Shown here: positions 1 through 9,230 of the stretch, one piece after another
Position numbering within the stretch: position 1 is the stretch's first letter
Layout of the letters: each line of letters starts with the position of its first letter
Source of the DNA: Enhydrobacter sp.
Lineage (GTDB): Bacteria > Pseudomonadota > Alphaproteobacteria > Reyranellales > Reyranellaceae
Reading direction: 5' to 3'
DNA length: 64,000 nt
Assembly: GCF_030246845.1 (NCBI RefSeq)
Contig: NZ_CP126889.1
Location: forward strand, 124,001 to 188,000
Made by a program: the position numbers and the translations under genes
The notes under the pieces: model-generated
What the model saw: the letters and a program-made list of their open reading frames with translations, nothing else
Told to the model about the DNA's origin: nothing
Databases searched by the model: none

Positions 1-2
1 AG

Positions 3-104
3 TCGCCCAACGTCGAAGGCACGCTGCGCGCGATCTCCGAGCCGTCGGAGCCCGACCGCGGCGGCGGGCCGATGCCGCTCGGCGGCCGCTACACCGAGGA
101 CTGA
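3..104 (+). CDS. C-terminal end of an unidentified protein, cut by the left edge
   Basis: Only the last 33 codons are visible; the reading frame enters from the left edge and stops at TGA 102-104. The tail is Pro/Gly-rich and ends in GGPMPLGGRYTED. No domain can be recognised. It converges on the next minus-strand gene, the two 3' ends overlapping by 16 bases. Confidence 0.45.
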   Translation, partial: SPNVEGTLRAISEPSEPDRGGGPMPLGGRYTED

Positions 105-421
105 CCGGCCGAATTGCGTGCCACCGAATTGCGCGCCATCGTCGCGGCGTCGAGGCGCTTCTCCCAGCGCAGCAGCTCGCCGAAGATGCCGTCGAAGTCG
201 CGCTCGAACTCGGTCCTGATCAGCTTCCAGGAGAGGCCCTGCGTCAGCGCCGCGTCGATGCGGCGGATGATCGCCGCCTGGCGCGCCTTGAGGTCGGCGA
301 CGAAGGCGTCGCGCAGCTCGGCGAATTCGCCGCGGGTCTCGAACTCGCGCGCCTTGGCGCCGATCTGCCGCTGCAGCGTCGCCAGCGACTGGAGCAGGGC
401 GTCATGTTCTTCCGGGGTCAT
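89..421 (-). CDS. Small charged helical hypothetical protein (110 aa)
   Basis: The protein begins MTPEEHDALLQSLATLQRQ and is rich in Ala, Arg, Glu and Leu. It looks almost entirely helical and could form a coiled coil. No signal peptide, Cys pair or membrane segment is seen. The last 15 or so residues (MARNSVARNSAGQ) are low complexity and contain a short duplication (ARNSVARNSA). It overlaps the end of the converging upstream gene. Function unknown; codon use fits a real gene in this high-GC genome. Confidence 0.6.
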   Translation of the reverse strand: MTPEEHDALLQSLATLQRQIGAKAREFETRGEFAELRDAFVADLKARQAAIIRRIDAALTQGLSWKLIRTEFERDFDGIFGELLRWEKRLDAATMARNSVARNSAGQSSV

Positions 422-573
422 GGAGGGGTCCTCGCAGGTTGGCCGATATCCGGCATTGGACCACGTCCGCCCGCTTCCCTCATTAATCTAGATGAAAGCC
501 CGCGCGCCGGCGGAACCGCCGCCGCAGCCGGACGTTGCGTTGAGGTCCTCCCCGAAAAAGACAGGAGCGGCCC

Positions 574-912
574 ATGTTCTCCAGACTCTTCGCGATCACT
601 GCGCTTTCCGCCGGCCTCGCCGCGCTGCCGATGCTCGCCTCGGCGCAAACCAGCACCACGACGACGCCGACGCCCCAGACCACCATGCCCCGGACCGCCC
701 AGCCGATGAACCACGGCATGAACACCGGCTCGGGCACCATGGGCTCGGGCAACATGGCGCAGTCGGGCATGCACTCGGGCGGCATGAACATGGGCTCCAC
801 GGGCGCGAGCGGCTTCGACGCCCGTCACTACCGCACCGCCGCCGACTGCCTGAACGCCGCCACCGCCGCGCACGTCGATCTCAGCGCCTGCAGCAGCCTC
901 CACAACCGCTGA
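574..912 (+). CDS. Small secreted Met/His/Gly-rich protein (112 aa)
   Basis: Residues 1-24 form a clear signal peptide (hydrophobic core, cleavage after ASA). The mature protein is low complexity: a Thr/Pro stretch, then a Met/Gly/Ser/His-rich part (NHGMNTGSGTMGSGNM and similar), then a short C-terminal part with two Cys (DCLNAA and SACSS). Met/His-rich secreted proteins can bind copper or other soft metals in the periplasm, but that is inference. An AGGAG ribosome site at 561-565 supports the start. A strong terminator hairpin follows 26 bases after the stop. Confidence 0.7.
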   Translation: MFSRLFAITALSAGLAALPMLASAQTSTTTTPTPQTTMPRTAQPMNHGMNTGSGTMGSGNMAQSGMHSGGMNMGSTGASGFDARHYRTAADCLNAATAAHVDLSACSSLHNR

Positions 913-937
913 CGCGGAAGCCGGCCGACACAGAACA

Positions 938-966
938 GCCCGCCTGCCCTTCCCGGGCAGGCGGGC
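938..966. terminator. Strong GC hairpin, likely bidirectional terminator
   Basis: Two perfectly complementary 12-base arms (GCCCGCCTGCCC and its complement) surround a 5-base loop, followed by TCTCTGT. It lies just after the Met-rich gene on the plus strand and 19 bases beyond a stop codon (985-987) of a minus-strand reading frame, so it may serve both. Confidence 0.7.
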
Positions 967-984
967 TCTCTGTCGTCCCGGCCC

Positions 985-1124
985 TCAATCCGCAGCGGCG
1001 CCGGCGCGGCTCGCGACGGGCTTGCCCTGCTCGAGGTGATGCCCGGTGAGGGAGCGTGTCCGGATCGTGGGCAGGCCCTGCGTCTCGATCTGCTCCACCG
1101 TCTTGCTTCGTCTGGGTCCGCTAA
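985..1124 (-). pseudogene. 3' remnant of an unidentified minus-strand gene, abutting IS copy 1
   Basis: Read on the minus strand, the 45 codons next to the IS have a GC-rich third position and end KPVASRAGAAAD then TGA, with the terminator hairpin just downstream. This looks like a genuine gene end. Across the IS (from 2767) the frame stays open but runs inside the end of the DedA gene in another frame with no nearby start. So the 5' part of this gene is not found. It could be a remnant older than the IS insertion, or chance coding-like sequence. Confidence 0.35.
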
Positions 1125-2762
1125 CCCGGATATCTCAAAGGAGAGAGGTGCATCGGAGGGCTGACTCTGAGAAAGTTGTTTTGCGACAACGACTTTATCC
1201 GAGAAAGGAAGCCGCTCCGATGCCGACAGAGTGTATTGCGGATTTGTTTGGATTTGCACCTGTTGAAAGGCGGGCGGTGGTTGCGTCGTTCGACGGCGGG
1301 TCGATCACACCGGACGCCGGCGGGCTGTTGCTGGGAGCGACGGATCGGGCGCTCGGACTGATCGATCGGTTAGCCGGCTGCTTTAGGGACTTTCGAGACC
1401 CGTCGCTGGTCGAGCACGCGGTGCGGACGCTGGTGGGGCAGCGGGTGTACGGGCTGGCGCTGGGCTACGAGGACCTCAACGACCACGACCATCTGCGCCA
1501 CGATCGGCTGTTTGCGGTGCTGGCGGGCAAGCTCACGGCGCGCCGCCGGGACTGCGCGCCGGTGGCCGGCAAGAGCACGCTGAACCGGCTGGAACTGAGC
1601 GGGCCTGGGCGCTCGCTGTACCACAAGATCGACCACGACCCGGCGGCGATCGAGCGGCTGTTCGTGGCGGTGTTTGTGGAGGCGCACAAGCGGGCGCCGT
1701 CGCAGATCGTGCTCGACCTGGACGCCACCGACGATCCGCTGCACGGTGAGCAGGAGGGGCGGTTTTTCCACGGCTACTACGACGGCTATTGCTACCTGCC
1801 GCTCTACATCTTCTGCGGCCGTCATCTGCTGGCGGCCAAGCTGCGACGCTCCAACATCGATGCCTCGGCGGGGGCGGCGGAGGAGGTGGCGCGGATCGTG
1901 GCGCAGCTCCGCCGACACTGGCCACGGGTGCAAATCCTGCTGCGGGCCGATTCGGGCTTCGCTCGCGAGTCGCTGATGGCCTGGTGCGAGGCCAACGGGG
2001 TGGACTACCTCTTCGGCCTGGCGCGCAACGTTCGGCTGGCGGGCGAGATCGAGGCCGAGTTGGCGGCCGCCCAGGCCGAAAGCCGGCGGACCGGTCGGCC
2101 GGCCCGCCGCTTCAAGGACTTCCTGTGGTCGACGCGCGACAGCTGGAGCAGCAGGCGACGGGTCATCGCCAAGGCGGAATGGACGCACGGCGAGGCCAAC
2201 CCGCGCTTCGTGGTGACCTCGCTGAAGGGCGGCAAGGCCCGGGCGATCTACGAGAAGCTGTACTGCGCGCGCGGCGACATGGAGAACCGCCTCAAGGAGT
2301 GCCAGGGCGAGCTGTTCGCCGACCGTACCTCGGCCGCCACCATGTGCGCCAACCAGCTGCGCCTGTGGTTTGCCTCGATGGCTTATGTGCTGCTCTGCGC
2401 CTTGCGCCGCATCGGGCTCAGGCACACCCGCTTCGCCCAGGCGAGCTGCGGCTCGATCCGCCTGGCGCTGCTCAAGATCGGGGCGCTGATCACCATCAGC
2501 GTGCGACGCATCAGGCTCGCCATGGCCTCGGCCTGGCCCAACCAGCGCTCCTTCAAGCAGGCCTGGATCTCACTCGCTGCCGCCGCCCGCTGACGACCCA
2601 GACAGCGCATAGGCCACATTCGCCCAGATAGCGTCGCAGCCCGCGGCGTGTTGCCGCTCGCCCGCGTTCACGCCCGCTCCCTCTTCGCCGCATCCACGCG
2701 GGCCACCATCTTCGACTGCCCGCCGATCATGACGTCAGAGATGATGGTTTGAGAAATCCGGG
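1125..2762 (+). mobile_element. IS1380-family insertion sequence, copy 1 (1638 bp)
   Basis: The terminal inverted repeats are CCCGGATATCTCAAA (1125-1139) and, on the other strand, CCCGGATTTCTCAAA (2748-2762), matching at 14 of 15 bases. The element is flanked by the 4-bp target duplication CTAA (1121-1124 and 2763-2766). One transposase gene fills most of it. Read side by side, it appears identical to copy 2 at 5310-6947, which implies recent movement. Confidence 0.95.
1220..2593 (+). CDS. IS1380-family DDE transposase, copy 1 (457 aa)
   Basis: This transposase catalyses cut-and-paste or copy movement of its IS. The start MPTECIADLFGF was chosen because AAGGAAG lies just upstream and because family members start in this way; a longer reading frame reaches back through the IS end. 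Motifs include FDGGSITPDAGGLLL near the N-terminus (about residues 24-38), an Asp-rich first catalytic block DLDATDDPLHG (about 166-176), RADSGFARE (about 242-250), and the C-terminal block YCARGDMENRLKE (about 348-360) that carries the catalytic Glu. Length is normal and no disruption is seen, so it is probably active. Confidence 0.95.
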   Translation: MPTECIADLFGFAPVERRAVVASFDGGSITPDAGGLLLGATDRALGLIDRLAGCFRDFRDPSLVEHAVRTLVGQRVYGLALGYEDLNDHDHLRHDRLFAVLAGKLTARRRDCAPVAGKSTLNRLELSGPGRSLYHKIDHDPAAIERLFVAVFVEAHKRAPSQIVLDLDATDDPLHGEQEGRFFHGYYDGYCYLPLYIFCGRHLLAAKLRRSNIDASAGAAEEVARIVAQLRRHWPRVQILLRADSGFARESLMAWCEANGVDYLFGLARNVRLAGEIEAELAAAQAESRRTGRPARRFKDFLWSTRDSWSSRRRVIAKAEWTHGEANPRFVVTSLKGGKARAIYEKLYCARGDMENRLKECQGELFADRTSAATMCANQLRLWFASMAYVLLCALRRIGLRHTRFAQASCGSIRLALLKIGALITISVRRIRLAMASAWPNQRSFKQAWISLAAAAR

Positions 2763-2831
2763 CTAACGTCGCGCAGGCGATGATCGTTGCGCGAGGTCGC
2801 CGCGCGACAGCGAGCCGCCGCCGGTCGCCTG

Positions 2832-3479
2832 TCATCCCGGCTGGATGGGGCCCGGCAGCCGGCGCTCGGCCTCGTCGGCCAGGCTCTGCTCGTGACGGCG
2901 CAGGAACAAGAGGCCGGCCACCAGGACCGCGGCGGCCAGCACGGTGGTGACGGCGCCGATCGGGCCGGACAGGCGCTCGAACTCGTTGCCCGCGGCATAG
3001 GCGGCGAGGCCGTAGAAGGTCGCCCAGGCGGCGCCGCCGCCCATGTTGAACACCAGGAAGCGCCGCCACGGCATGCGGTTCATGCCGGCGAGAAAGGCGC
3101 CGATGGCGCGCAGCAGCACCACGAAGCGGGCGAAGAACACCACCTTGGCGCCGTGCCGCCAGAACAGGTACTGCCCGAGCTTGATCCGCCGTTCGGTGAA
3201 ATGGATGCGCCGGCCGTAGCGCAGCGCCAGCCTGAGGCCGATGCCGCGGCCGATCCAGAAGCCCGTGTTGTCACCCACCACCGCGCCGAGAAAGGCGGCC
3301 AGGATGACGGGGCCGATGCCGAGCTGGCCGGTCGAGCCGGCATAGATCGCCGCCCCCACCAGGGTCGCCTCGCCGGGCAGCGGCAGGCCCATGCCCTCGA
3401 GCGCGACCACGGCCGCCACGATCCAGCAGCCGTAGAGCTGCAGGAGGTGGGGGAATTCGAGCGCGATCAGCCGATGCAT
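2832..3479 (-). CDS. DedA/SNARE-associated family membrane protein (215 aa)
   Basis: DedA proteins are inner-membrane proteins linked to lipid (undecaprenyl phosphate or phospholipid) flipping and envelope homeostasis. Family marks visible are EGMGLPLPGE (about residues 28-37), a re-entrant-like segment with GDNTGFWIGRGIG (about 89-101), FFARFVVLLRAIGAFLAGMNRM (given only by its ends: FFARF to GMNRM, about 123-144) and a C-terminal hydrophobic helix. Length is typical. The start MHRLIALEF was chosen because family members begin near here, although the upstream ribosome site is weak. It sits alone between IS copy 1 and the broken autotransporter. Confidence 0.88.
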   Translation of the reverse strand: MHRLIALEFPHLLQLYGCWIVAAVVALEGMGLPLPGEATLVGAAIYAGSTGQLGIGPVILAAFLGAVVGDNTGFWIGRGIGLRLALRYGRRIHFTERRIKLGQYLFWRHGAKVVFFARFVVLLRAIGAFLAGMNRMPWRRFLVFNMGGGAAWATFYGLAAYAAGNEFERLSGPIGAVTTVLAAAVLVAGLLFLRRHEQSLADEAERRLPGPIQPG

Positions 3480-3743
3480 GTCAGAGGATAACAGCGCGCC
3501 CGAGAGTGCGCGCGCCACTCCAGTGCCGCCCAAACGGCGCCGAGGCAAGCGAAGATTGCGCCACGGGCGCCGCGCGCCCGCGAGCCGGCTCCGCCGGACG
3601 GGTCGGCGCGCGCGCGGGAAAACACAGAATTCCAACATCTCGGCCTGTAGATTTGTATATGCAGTCGTGGTGATAATATCGTGGCGCGACCTTCTCCCGG
3701 CCGATCGGGAGGCGAGTTCGTGCCAGCAAGCCGAGGTCCCCGA

Positions 3744-5309
3744 ATGGTCAGGCGCATGCACACGAGTTTGCTCACGGAAACCTCCTTGTCGACGTCGGCC
3801 TTGCGCCTGATACCGGCAGCGCTCGTTGCGGCCGGCGCTCTCGCGGCGGCGCTTCCGGCCCGCGCTGCCAATTTCAACGTCGCCAGCGACGCACAGCTTC
3901 GCAGCGCCATCGCCAGCGCCGCGAACGGCGACACCATCACCTTCACCGCGAACATCACCTTGAGCTCCAACCTGCCGCAGGTGCAGCGCCATCTCGTCAT
4001 CGACGGCGGCAACTTCACGCTCTCCGGCAACAACCAGTATCGCGGCCTGATAGTGCAATCGGGCAGCGTGATCATCAGCAACCTCACCATCGCCAACGCC
4101 CGGCCCCAGGGCGGCAATGGCGGAACCGGTGGCCAACTGGGTGGTGGCGGCGGCGGCGGCGCGGGACTGGGCGGAGCGCTTTACGTTGCCCGCGACGCGC
4201 AAGTGACGCTGAACAACGTCAGCCTGCAAAACGATACGGCGCAGGGCGGCAACGGCGCCGGCACGTCAGTCGCCGGCGGCAATTTCGTCGGCGGTGGCGG
4301 CGGCGGCATGTTCGGCGATGGAACCGCAGCAAAAAGCGGCACGGCGGGCCAGGGCGGCGCTGGTGGCGGCGGCAACGGCGGCAGCTTTGCCGGAGCGGGC
4401 ACGGCTGGCGGCTTCGGCGGCGGTGGCGGCGGCGGCGAGCGAAGCGGAGGCGCTGGCGGGTTTGGCGGCGGCGGCGGCGGCAGCGGCGCTGGCGGCGGCG
4501 GCAAATCTCCGCCGGCAAGTGGCGGTTTCGGCGGCGGCAACGGTGGCACGAGCGTCGGTGGAGGAGGCGCCGGTCTGGGTGGCGCGATCTTTGTTCAGGA
4601 AGGCGGCATCCTGACTTTGGGGGGCAACCTCACCATCTCGAACAACAAGGTCGCCGGCGGCGCCGGGTCGAACGCCGAGACCGCCGGCCGGGGTATCGGA
4701 TCAGGCATCTTTCTTCACGGCAACGGCTCCCTCACGTTCGCTCCCGGCGCCGGACAGAGCCAGACGGTAGCCGACACAATTGCCGACCAGACCGGCGTGA
4801 CCGGCAGCGGCGGGAGCTGGTCGCTGGTGAAGAACGGGGCGGGCACGACCATTCTCACCGGAAAGAACGCCTATTCAGGCGGCGTTACAGTCAACAGTGG
4901 CGTCCTGCAGGGCAACACGTCGAGCCTGCGCGGCAATATCGTCCTGGGATGGCCATCGCAGTCTCCAGCCCCCGGAGCCGTCGTCTTCGACATTGCCAGC
5001 GTCGAGACCTATGGCGGCAACATCACCGGTAGCGGCAGCTTCACCAAGGCCGGCACCGGCACGTTGGTCCTCGACGGGACCAACACCTATACCGGCGGGA
5101 CAACCGTCAGGGCCGGCACCTTGTACGGCACGACGCGGAGCCTGCAGGGCAACATCCTCAACGACGGCGCGCTGGTCTTTCGGCAGGATTTCGACGGCAC
5201 CTATGGCGGCAACATCACGAGCGGCGGCCCCCTCACCACATTCACCAAGCGCGGCAAGGGCAAGCTCAATCTCACCGGCACCGTCGGCGCCGGCCTCACG
5301 ACGCTCTAG
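3744..5309 (+). pseudogene. Autotransporter adhesin, 5' part (split by IS copy 2)
   Basis: This is the N-terminal 521 codons of a type V secreted protein. It has an extended signal peptide (MVRRMHTSLL to LPARAA), a right-handed beta-helix start, a long Gly-rich stretch (about residues 120-280) and at least two autotransporter-associated beta-strand repeats of the form GTxxLTGxNxYxGGTTVxxGxL. A GAGG ribosome site supports the start at 3744. The frame stops at TAG 5307-5309, which is also the target duplication of IS copy 2. The 3' part resumes at 6952 in the same frame. Without the barrel this half cannot be exported to the surface. Confidence 0.85.
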
Positions 5310-6947
5310 CCCGGATATCTCAAAGGAGAGAGGTGCATCGGAGGGCTGACTCTGAGAAAGTTGTTTTGCGACAACGACTTTATCCGAGAAAGGAAGCCGC
5401 TCCGATGCCGACAGAGTGTATTGCGGATTTGTTTGGATTTGCACCTGTTGAAAGGCGGGCGGTGGTTGCGTCGTTCGACGGCGGGTCGATCACACCGGAC
5501 GCCGGCGGGCTGTTGCTGGGAGCGACGGATCGGGCGCTCGGACTGATCGATCGGTTAGCCGGCTGCTTTAGGGACTTTCGAGACCCGTCGCTGGTCGAGC
5601 ACGCGGTGCGGACGCTGGTGGGGCAGCGGGTGTACGGGCTGGCGCTGGGCTACGAGGACCTCAACGACCACGACCATCTGCGCCACGATCGGCTGTTTGC
5701 GGTGCTGGCGGGCAAGCTCACGGCGCGCCGCCGGGACTGCGCGCCGGTGGCCGGCAAGAGCACGCTGAACCGGCTGGAACTGAGCGGGCCTGGGCGCTCG
5801 CTGTACCACAAGATCGACCACGACCCGGCGGCGATCGAGCGGCTGTTCGTGGCGGTGTTTGTGGAGGCGCACAAGCGGGCGCCGTCGCAGATCGTGCTCG
5901 ACCTGGACGCCACCGACGATCCGCTGCACGGTGAGCAGGAGGGGCGGTTTTTCCACGGCTACTACGACGGCTATTGCTACCTGCCGCTCTACATCTTCTG
6001 CGGCCGTCATCTGCTGGCGGCCAAGCTGCGACGCTCCAACATCGATGCCTCGGCGGGGGCGGCGGAGGAGGTGGCGCGGATCGTGGCGCAGCTCCGCCGA
6101 CACTGGCCACGGGTGCAAATCCTGCTGCGGGCCGATTCGGGCTTCGCTCGCGAGTCGCTGATGGCCTGGTGCGAGGCCAACGGGGTGGACTACCTCTTCG
6201 GCCTGGCGCGCAACGTTCGGCTGGCGGGCGAGATCGAGGCCGAGTTGGCGGCCGCCCAGGCCGAAAGCCGGCGGACCGGTCGGCCGGCCCGCCGCTTCAA
6301 GGACTTCCTGTGGTCGACGCGCGACAGCTGGAGCAGCAGGCGACGGGTCATCGCCAAGGCGGAATGGACGCACGGCGAGGCCAACCCGCGCTTCGTGGTG
6401 ACCTCGCTGAAGGGCGGCAAGGCCCGGGCGATCTACGAGAAGCTGTACTGCGCGCGCGGCGACATGGAGAACCGCCTCAAGGAGTGCCAGGGCGAGCTGT
6501 TCGCCGACCGTACCTCGGCCGCCACCATGTGCGCCAACCAGCTGCGCCTGTGGTTTGCCTCGATGGCTTATGTGCTGCTCTGCGCCTTGCGCCGCATCGG
6601 GCTCAGGCACACCCGCTTCGCCCAGGCGAGCTGCGGCTCGATCCGCCTGGCGCTGCTCAAGATCGGGGCGCTGATCACCATCAGCGTGCGACGCATCAGG
6701 CTCGCCATGGCCTCGGCCTGGCCCAACCAGCGCTCCTTCAAGCAGGCCTGGATCTCACTCGCTGCCGCCGCCCGCTGACGACCCAGACAGCGCATAGGCC
6801 ACATTCGCCCAGATAGCGTCGCAGCCCGCGGCGTGTTGCCGCTCGCCCGCGTTCACGCCCGCTCCCTCTTCGCCGCATCCACGCGGGCCACCATCTTCGA
6901 CTGCCCGCCGATCATGACGTCAGAGATGATGGTTTGAGAAATCCGGG
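5310..6947 (+). mobile_element. IS1380-family insertion sequence, copy 2 (1638 bp)
   Basis: It has the same length, orientation, inverted repeats (5310-5324 and 6933-6947) and content as copy 1. It is flanked by the 4-bp duplication CTAG (5306-5309 and 6948-6951). The element splits the autotransporter gene. Both copies chose a CTAR target (CTAA, CTAG). Confidence 0.95.
5405..6778 (+). CDS. IS1380-family DDE transposase, copy 2 (457 aa)
   Basis: The protein is identical to the transposase of copy 1 at every residue, including the Asp blocks and the C-terminal YCARGDMENRLKE block, and the same start and ribosome site are used. An open frame upstream (MHRRADSEK...) inside the IS left end is not needed for the family and is probably untranslated leader. 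Confidence 0.95.
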   Translation: MPTECIADLFGFAPVERRAVVASFDGGSITPDAGGLLLGATDRALGLIDRLAGCFRDFRDPSLVEHAVRTLVGQRVYGLALGYEDLNDHDHLRHDRLFAVLAGKLTARRRDCAPVAGKSTLNRLELSGPGRSLYHKIDHDPAAIERLFVAVFVEAHKRAPSQIVLDLDATDDPLHGEQEGRFFHGYYDGYCYLPLYIFCGRHLLAAKLRRSNIDASAGAAEEVARIVAQLRRHWPRVQILLRADSGFARESLMAWCEANGVDYLFGLARNVRLAGEIEAELAAAQAESRRTGRPARRFKDFLWSTRDSWSSRRRVIAKAEWTHGEANPRFVVTSLKGGKARAIYEKLYCARGDMENRLKECQGELFADRTSAATMCANQLRLWFASMAYVLLCALRRIGLRHTRFAQASCGSIRLALLKIGALITISVRRIRLAMASAWPNQRSFKQAWISLAAAAR

Positions 6948-6951
6948 CTAG

Positions 6952-8568
6952 GAGGGCGGCCTCGCCGTCAACGGCAGTCTGAGCGGCAACGTGCTGCTGA
7001 ACGGCGGCATCCTGAGCGGCGTCGGCAACGTCACCGGCAACATCACCCAGAACGGCGGCGAGATCGCGCCGGGCAACTCGATCGGCAACCTCACGATCAA
7101 CGGCAACCTCACGGTCAATCGCGGCGCTTTCGAGTTCGAGATCAACCCCAGCGGCGCCAGCGACCGCATCACCATCGTCGGCGCCGGCCACACGGCGAAT
7201 CTGACAGCCGGCGTCCTCCAGGTCGTCGCGCAACCCGGCACCTATGCCCCGAACACGCGCTATACGATCGTCTCGGCGCCGGCCGGCGGCATCGCCAACT
7301 TCGGCAGCCTGACCGGCAGTGTCGGCTTGCTGACCCCGACCCTCAGCTACGATGCCAACAACCTCTACCTCTCGCTGCTGCTGCCGCCCGGCGCCTTCTC
7401 CGCGGCCGGCCAGACGACCAACCAGCGAGCGGTCGGCGGGGCGCTGGATGCGATCGCCGGCGGCGGCGATCCGGGAGGCCTCGTCACCGCCGTCGCCAAC
7501 CTCGATCCGCAGCAGGCGCCGGCCGCCCTGCAGGCGCTGAGCCCCGAGGCCTATGCCGGGTTCGGCACCGCCAACGTGCGCGCGGGCCAGCTCTTCATGA
7601 ACGCCGTCGGCCAGCGGCTCGCCTCCGGCCGCGGCCCGGTGGCCACCGGCGGCGGCAGCGTGGCGCTGGCCGAGCCGTGCGTCGCCGCCTGGGATGCCGG
7701 CGCCGACGCGCCCGCGCCCGCGCCGCTGCGCGCCTGGATCAGCGGCCTCGGCGGCGCCGGCAGCGTGCCGGGCGACGGCAACGCCTCCGGCCTCACCTAC
7801 AATTTCGGCGGCACCGCCGTCGGCCTCGACTACCGCCTCGACCCGCGCTTCCTGGTCGGCCTCGCCGCCGGCTACGCGCACGGCACGCAATGGACCGGCG
7901 GCTTCCAGGGCAACGGCACTTCCGACACCTTCAGCGCCGCGCTCTACGGCTCTTACACCGAGGGCCGCTTCCATGCCGACGCACTGGCGGGCTACGCCCA
8001 TGCCGACAACCGCCTGACGCGGCCGGTGTCGATCCCCGGCCTCGCCCCGCAGGCCGCCACCGGCCGCACCGGCGCCGACCAGTTCCTCGGCCAGCTCGAG
8101 ACGGGCTACGGCTTCGGCGTCTATGCGCCGGCCCAGGCGACGCTGACGCCGTTCGCCCGCCTGCAGGTGGCGAGCGTCAGCCAGGCGGGCTTCACCGAGA
8201 GCGGCGCCAGTCTGTTCGACCTCGCCGTCGCGCCGCAGACCACCACCTCGGTGCGCGGCACGCTGGGCGTCGACCTCGCCGGCGCGATCGAGGTCGGCGC
8301 GCGCGCGCCGCTCGCGCTCCGGCTGCGGCTGGGCTGGATGCACGAATACGCCGACACCGGCCGTCCCGTCACCGCCGCCTTCGCCGGCGCGCCGACCGGC
8401 GCCTTCACGGTGCTGGGCGCCGCGCCGCCGCGCGACAGCGCCCTCGTCGGCCTCTCCGCCAGCCTCGCCGTGTCGCAATCCATCTCCCTCTATCTCGGCT
8501 ACGATGGCGAGCTGGGCGGCGGCGCCGACAACCACGCCCTCACCGCCGGCCTCAGCATCGTGTGGTGA
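6952..8568 (+). pseudogene. Autotransporter adhesin, 3' part with beta-barrel (split by IS copy 2)
   Basis: This continues the beta-helix passenger (LSGNVLLNGGILSGVGNVTG, then the typical GGEIAPGNSIGNLTINGNL block) and then the C-terminal autotransporter domain. The barrel carries the usual alternating pattern (ISGLGGAGSVPGDGN, VGLDYRLDPRFLVGLAAGYA) and ends in an aromatic residue (GLSIVW), as needed for BAM-dependent insertion. It has 538 codons. A GTG at 6991 could start translation, but no signal peptide would be present, so the part is probably silent. Joined to the 5' part it would give a protein of about 1060 residues. Confidence 0.85.
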
Positions 8569-8609
8569 GCGCGCGATGGAGAAGACTGCAAGTGCTTTTG
8601 GCAAGGCTG

Positions 8610-8681
8610 TGTCATCCCGAGCGCAGCGAGGGATCTTTGGCTGACGCCGATCAAGCATCCCTCGCTATGCTCGGGATGACA
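8610..8681. repeat. Dispersed palindromic repeat, family I
   Basis: Left arm begins TGTCATCCCGAGCGCAGCGA and the right arm ends in the near-complement CTCGGGATGACA, separated by about 20 bases. It lies just after the autotransporter gene. The adjoining sequence (ACACTGGGCGTCTGCTCTTG, then TGTCAGTGGC) is also found after the element at 38492. Confidence 0.85.
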
Positions 8682-8742
8682 CGACACTGGGCGTCTGCTC
8701 TTGTTGTCAGTGGCACGCTCCTCCGAACGCTTATCCGGCACC

Positions 8743-8840
8743 ACCTCATCCTGAGGAGCGCGCGAAGGACGGGCGACGGAGACGGTGCTCGTGCCCACCC
8801 TTCGAGACGCATCGCTGCGCGATGCTCCTCAGGGTGAGGT
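8743..8840. repeat. Another intergenic inverted repeat (CCTCATCCTGAGGAGC type)
   Basis: ACCTCATCCTGAGGAGCGCG at the left is matched on the other strand by GATGCTCCTCAGGGTGAGGT at the right, with about 58 bases between. It occurs once in this window and differs from families I and II. The rest of 8569-8963 holds no gene that I can support. Confidence 0.7.
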
Positions 8841-8887
8841 CTGCTTCTTGGTGACGCGCTCCGATGAAGAGCGCGCTGCCGTGTCGG

Positions 8888-8913
8888 CTCAATCGATCAG
8901 CCGCACGCCGCGC
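8888..8913. repeat. 26-bp direct repeat: displaced copy of the ndh 3' end
   Basis: These 26 bases are identical to 9617-9642, which encode the last residues RGVRLID and stop of ndh. The two copies bracket the mntA-hepT module, as if the module had been inserted at the end of ndh and recreated that end. Confidence 0.8.
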
Positions 8914-8963
8914 CACGTCCGGTTGCCCACTTTTCAAGTGCGATCGACGCCTTGAAGGTTGCC

Positions 8964-9230
8964 TCACTTTCCGGATCGCCGAGAGGATTTTGCGGGACGC
9001 TTCAAAATCTGGTGCAGCTCGGGCACGCGATGCTTTGCCGTGAGCCAAACGATCTCAAGGTCCACCGTGAAATAGCCGTGGACGAGAATGTGGAGATTGT
9101 GCACAACGGCATCCACGGTCTTCTGATCGGCGCAAAAGGCCGCGAAATCGAGGCCTTCGATATACGTCGCGATACGTGCGATCGACTGTTCGATATCCTC
9201 GAGCCATAGCCGCCAAGCCCTAGGCGGCAC
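8964..9230 (-). pseudogene. hepT: HepT-like RNase toxin with internal deletion (88 aa)
   Basis: HepT (DUF86) toxins are tRNA-cleaving RNases paired with a MntA nucleotidyltransferase. The N-terminal half (WLEDIEQSIARI, GLDFAAFCADQKTVDAVVHNL) and the C-terminal half (VHGYFTVDLEIVWLTAKHRVPEL) are both clear. The usual stretch of about 30 residues between them is absent. The deletion keeps the frame but removes the Arg of the catalytic R-x4-H-x-Y motif: His51 and Tyr53 remain, and the Arg position is Leu46. The GTG start overlaps the end of the upstream antitoxin gene by 11 bases. Probably an inactive toxin. Confidence 0.75.

Noticed and set aside
1370..2425. Long open frame on the minus strand across the transposase (also at 5555-6610)
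   Set aside because: It is the antisense shadow of the transposase in GC-rich DNA, with a low-complexity, Arg/Ala/Val-rich product and no family features.
1121..6951. A composite transposon made of the two IS1380 copies
   Set aside because: Each copy has its own inner and outer 4-bp duplication (CTAA for the first, CTAG for the second), so they inserted separately; the outer flanks do not match each other.
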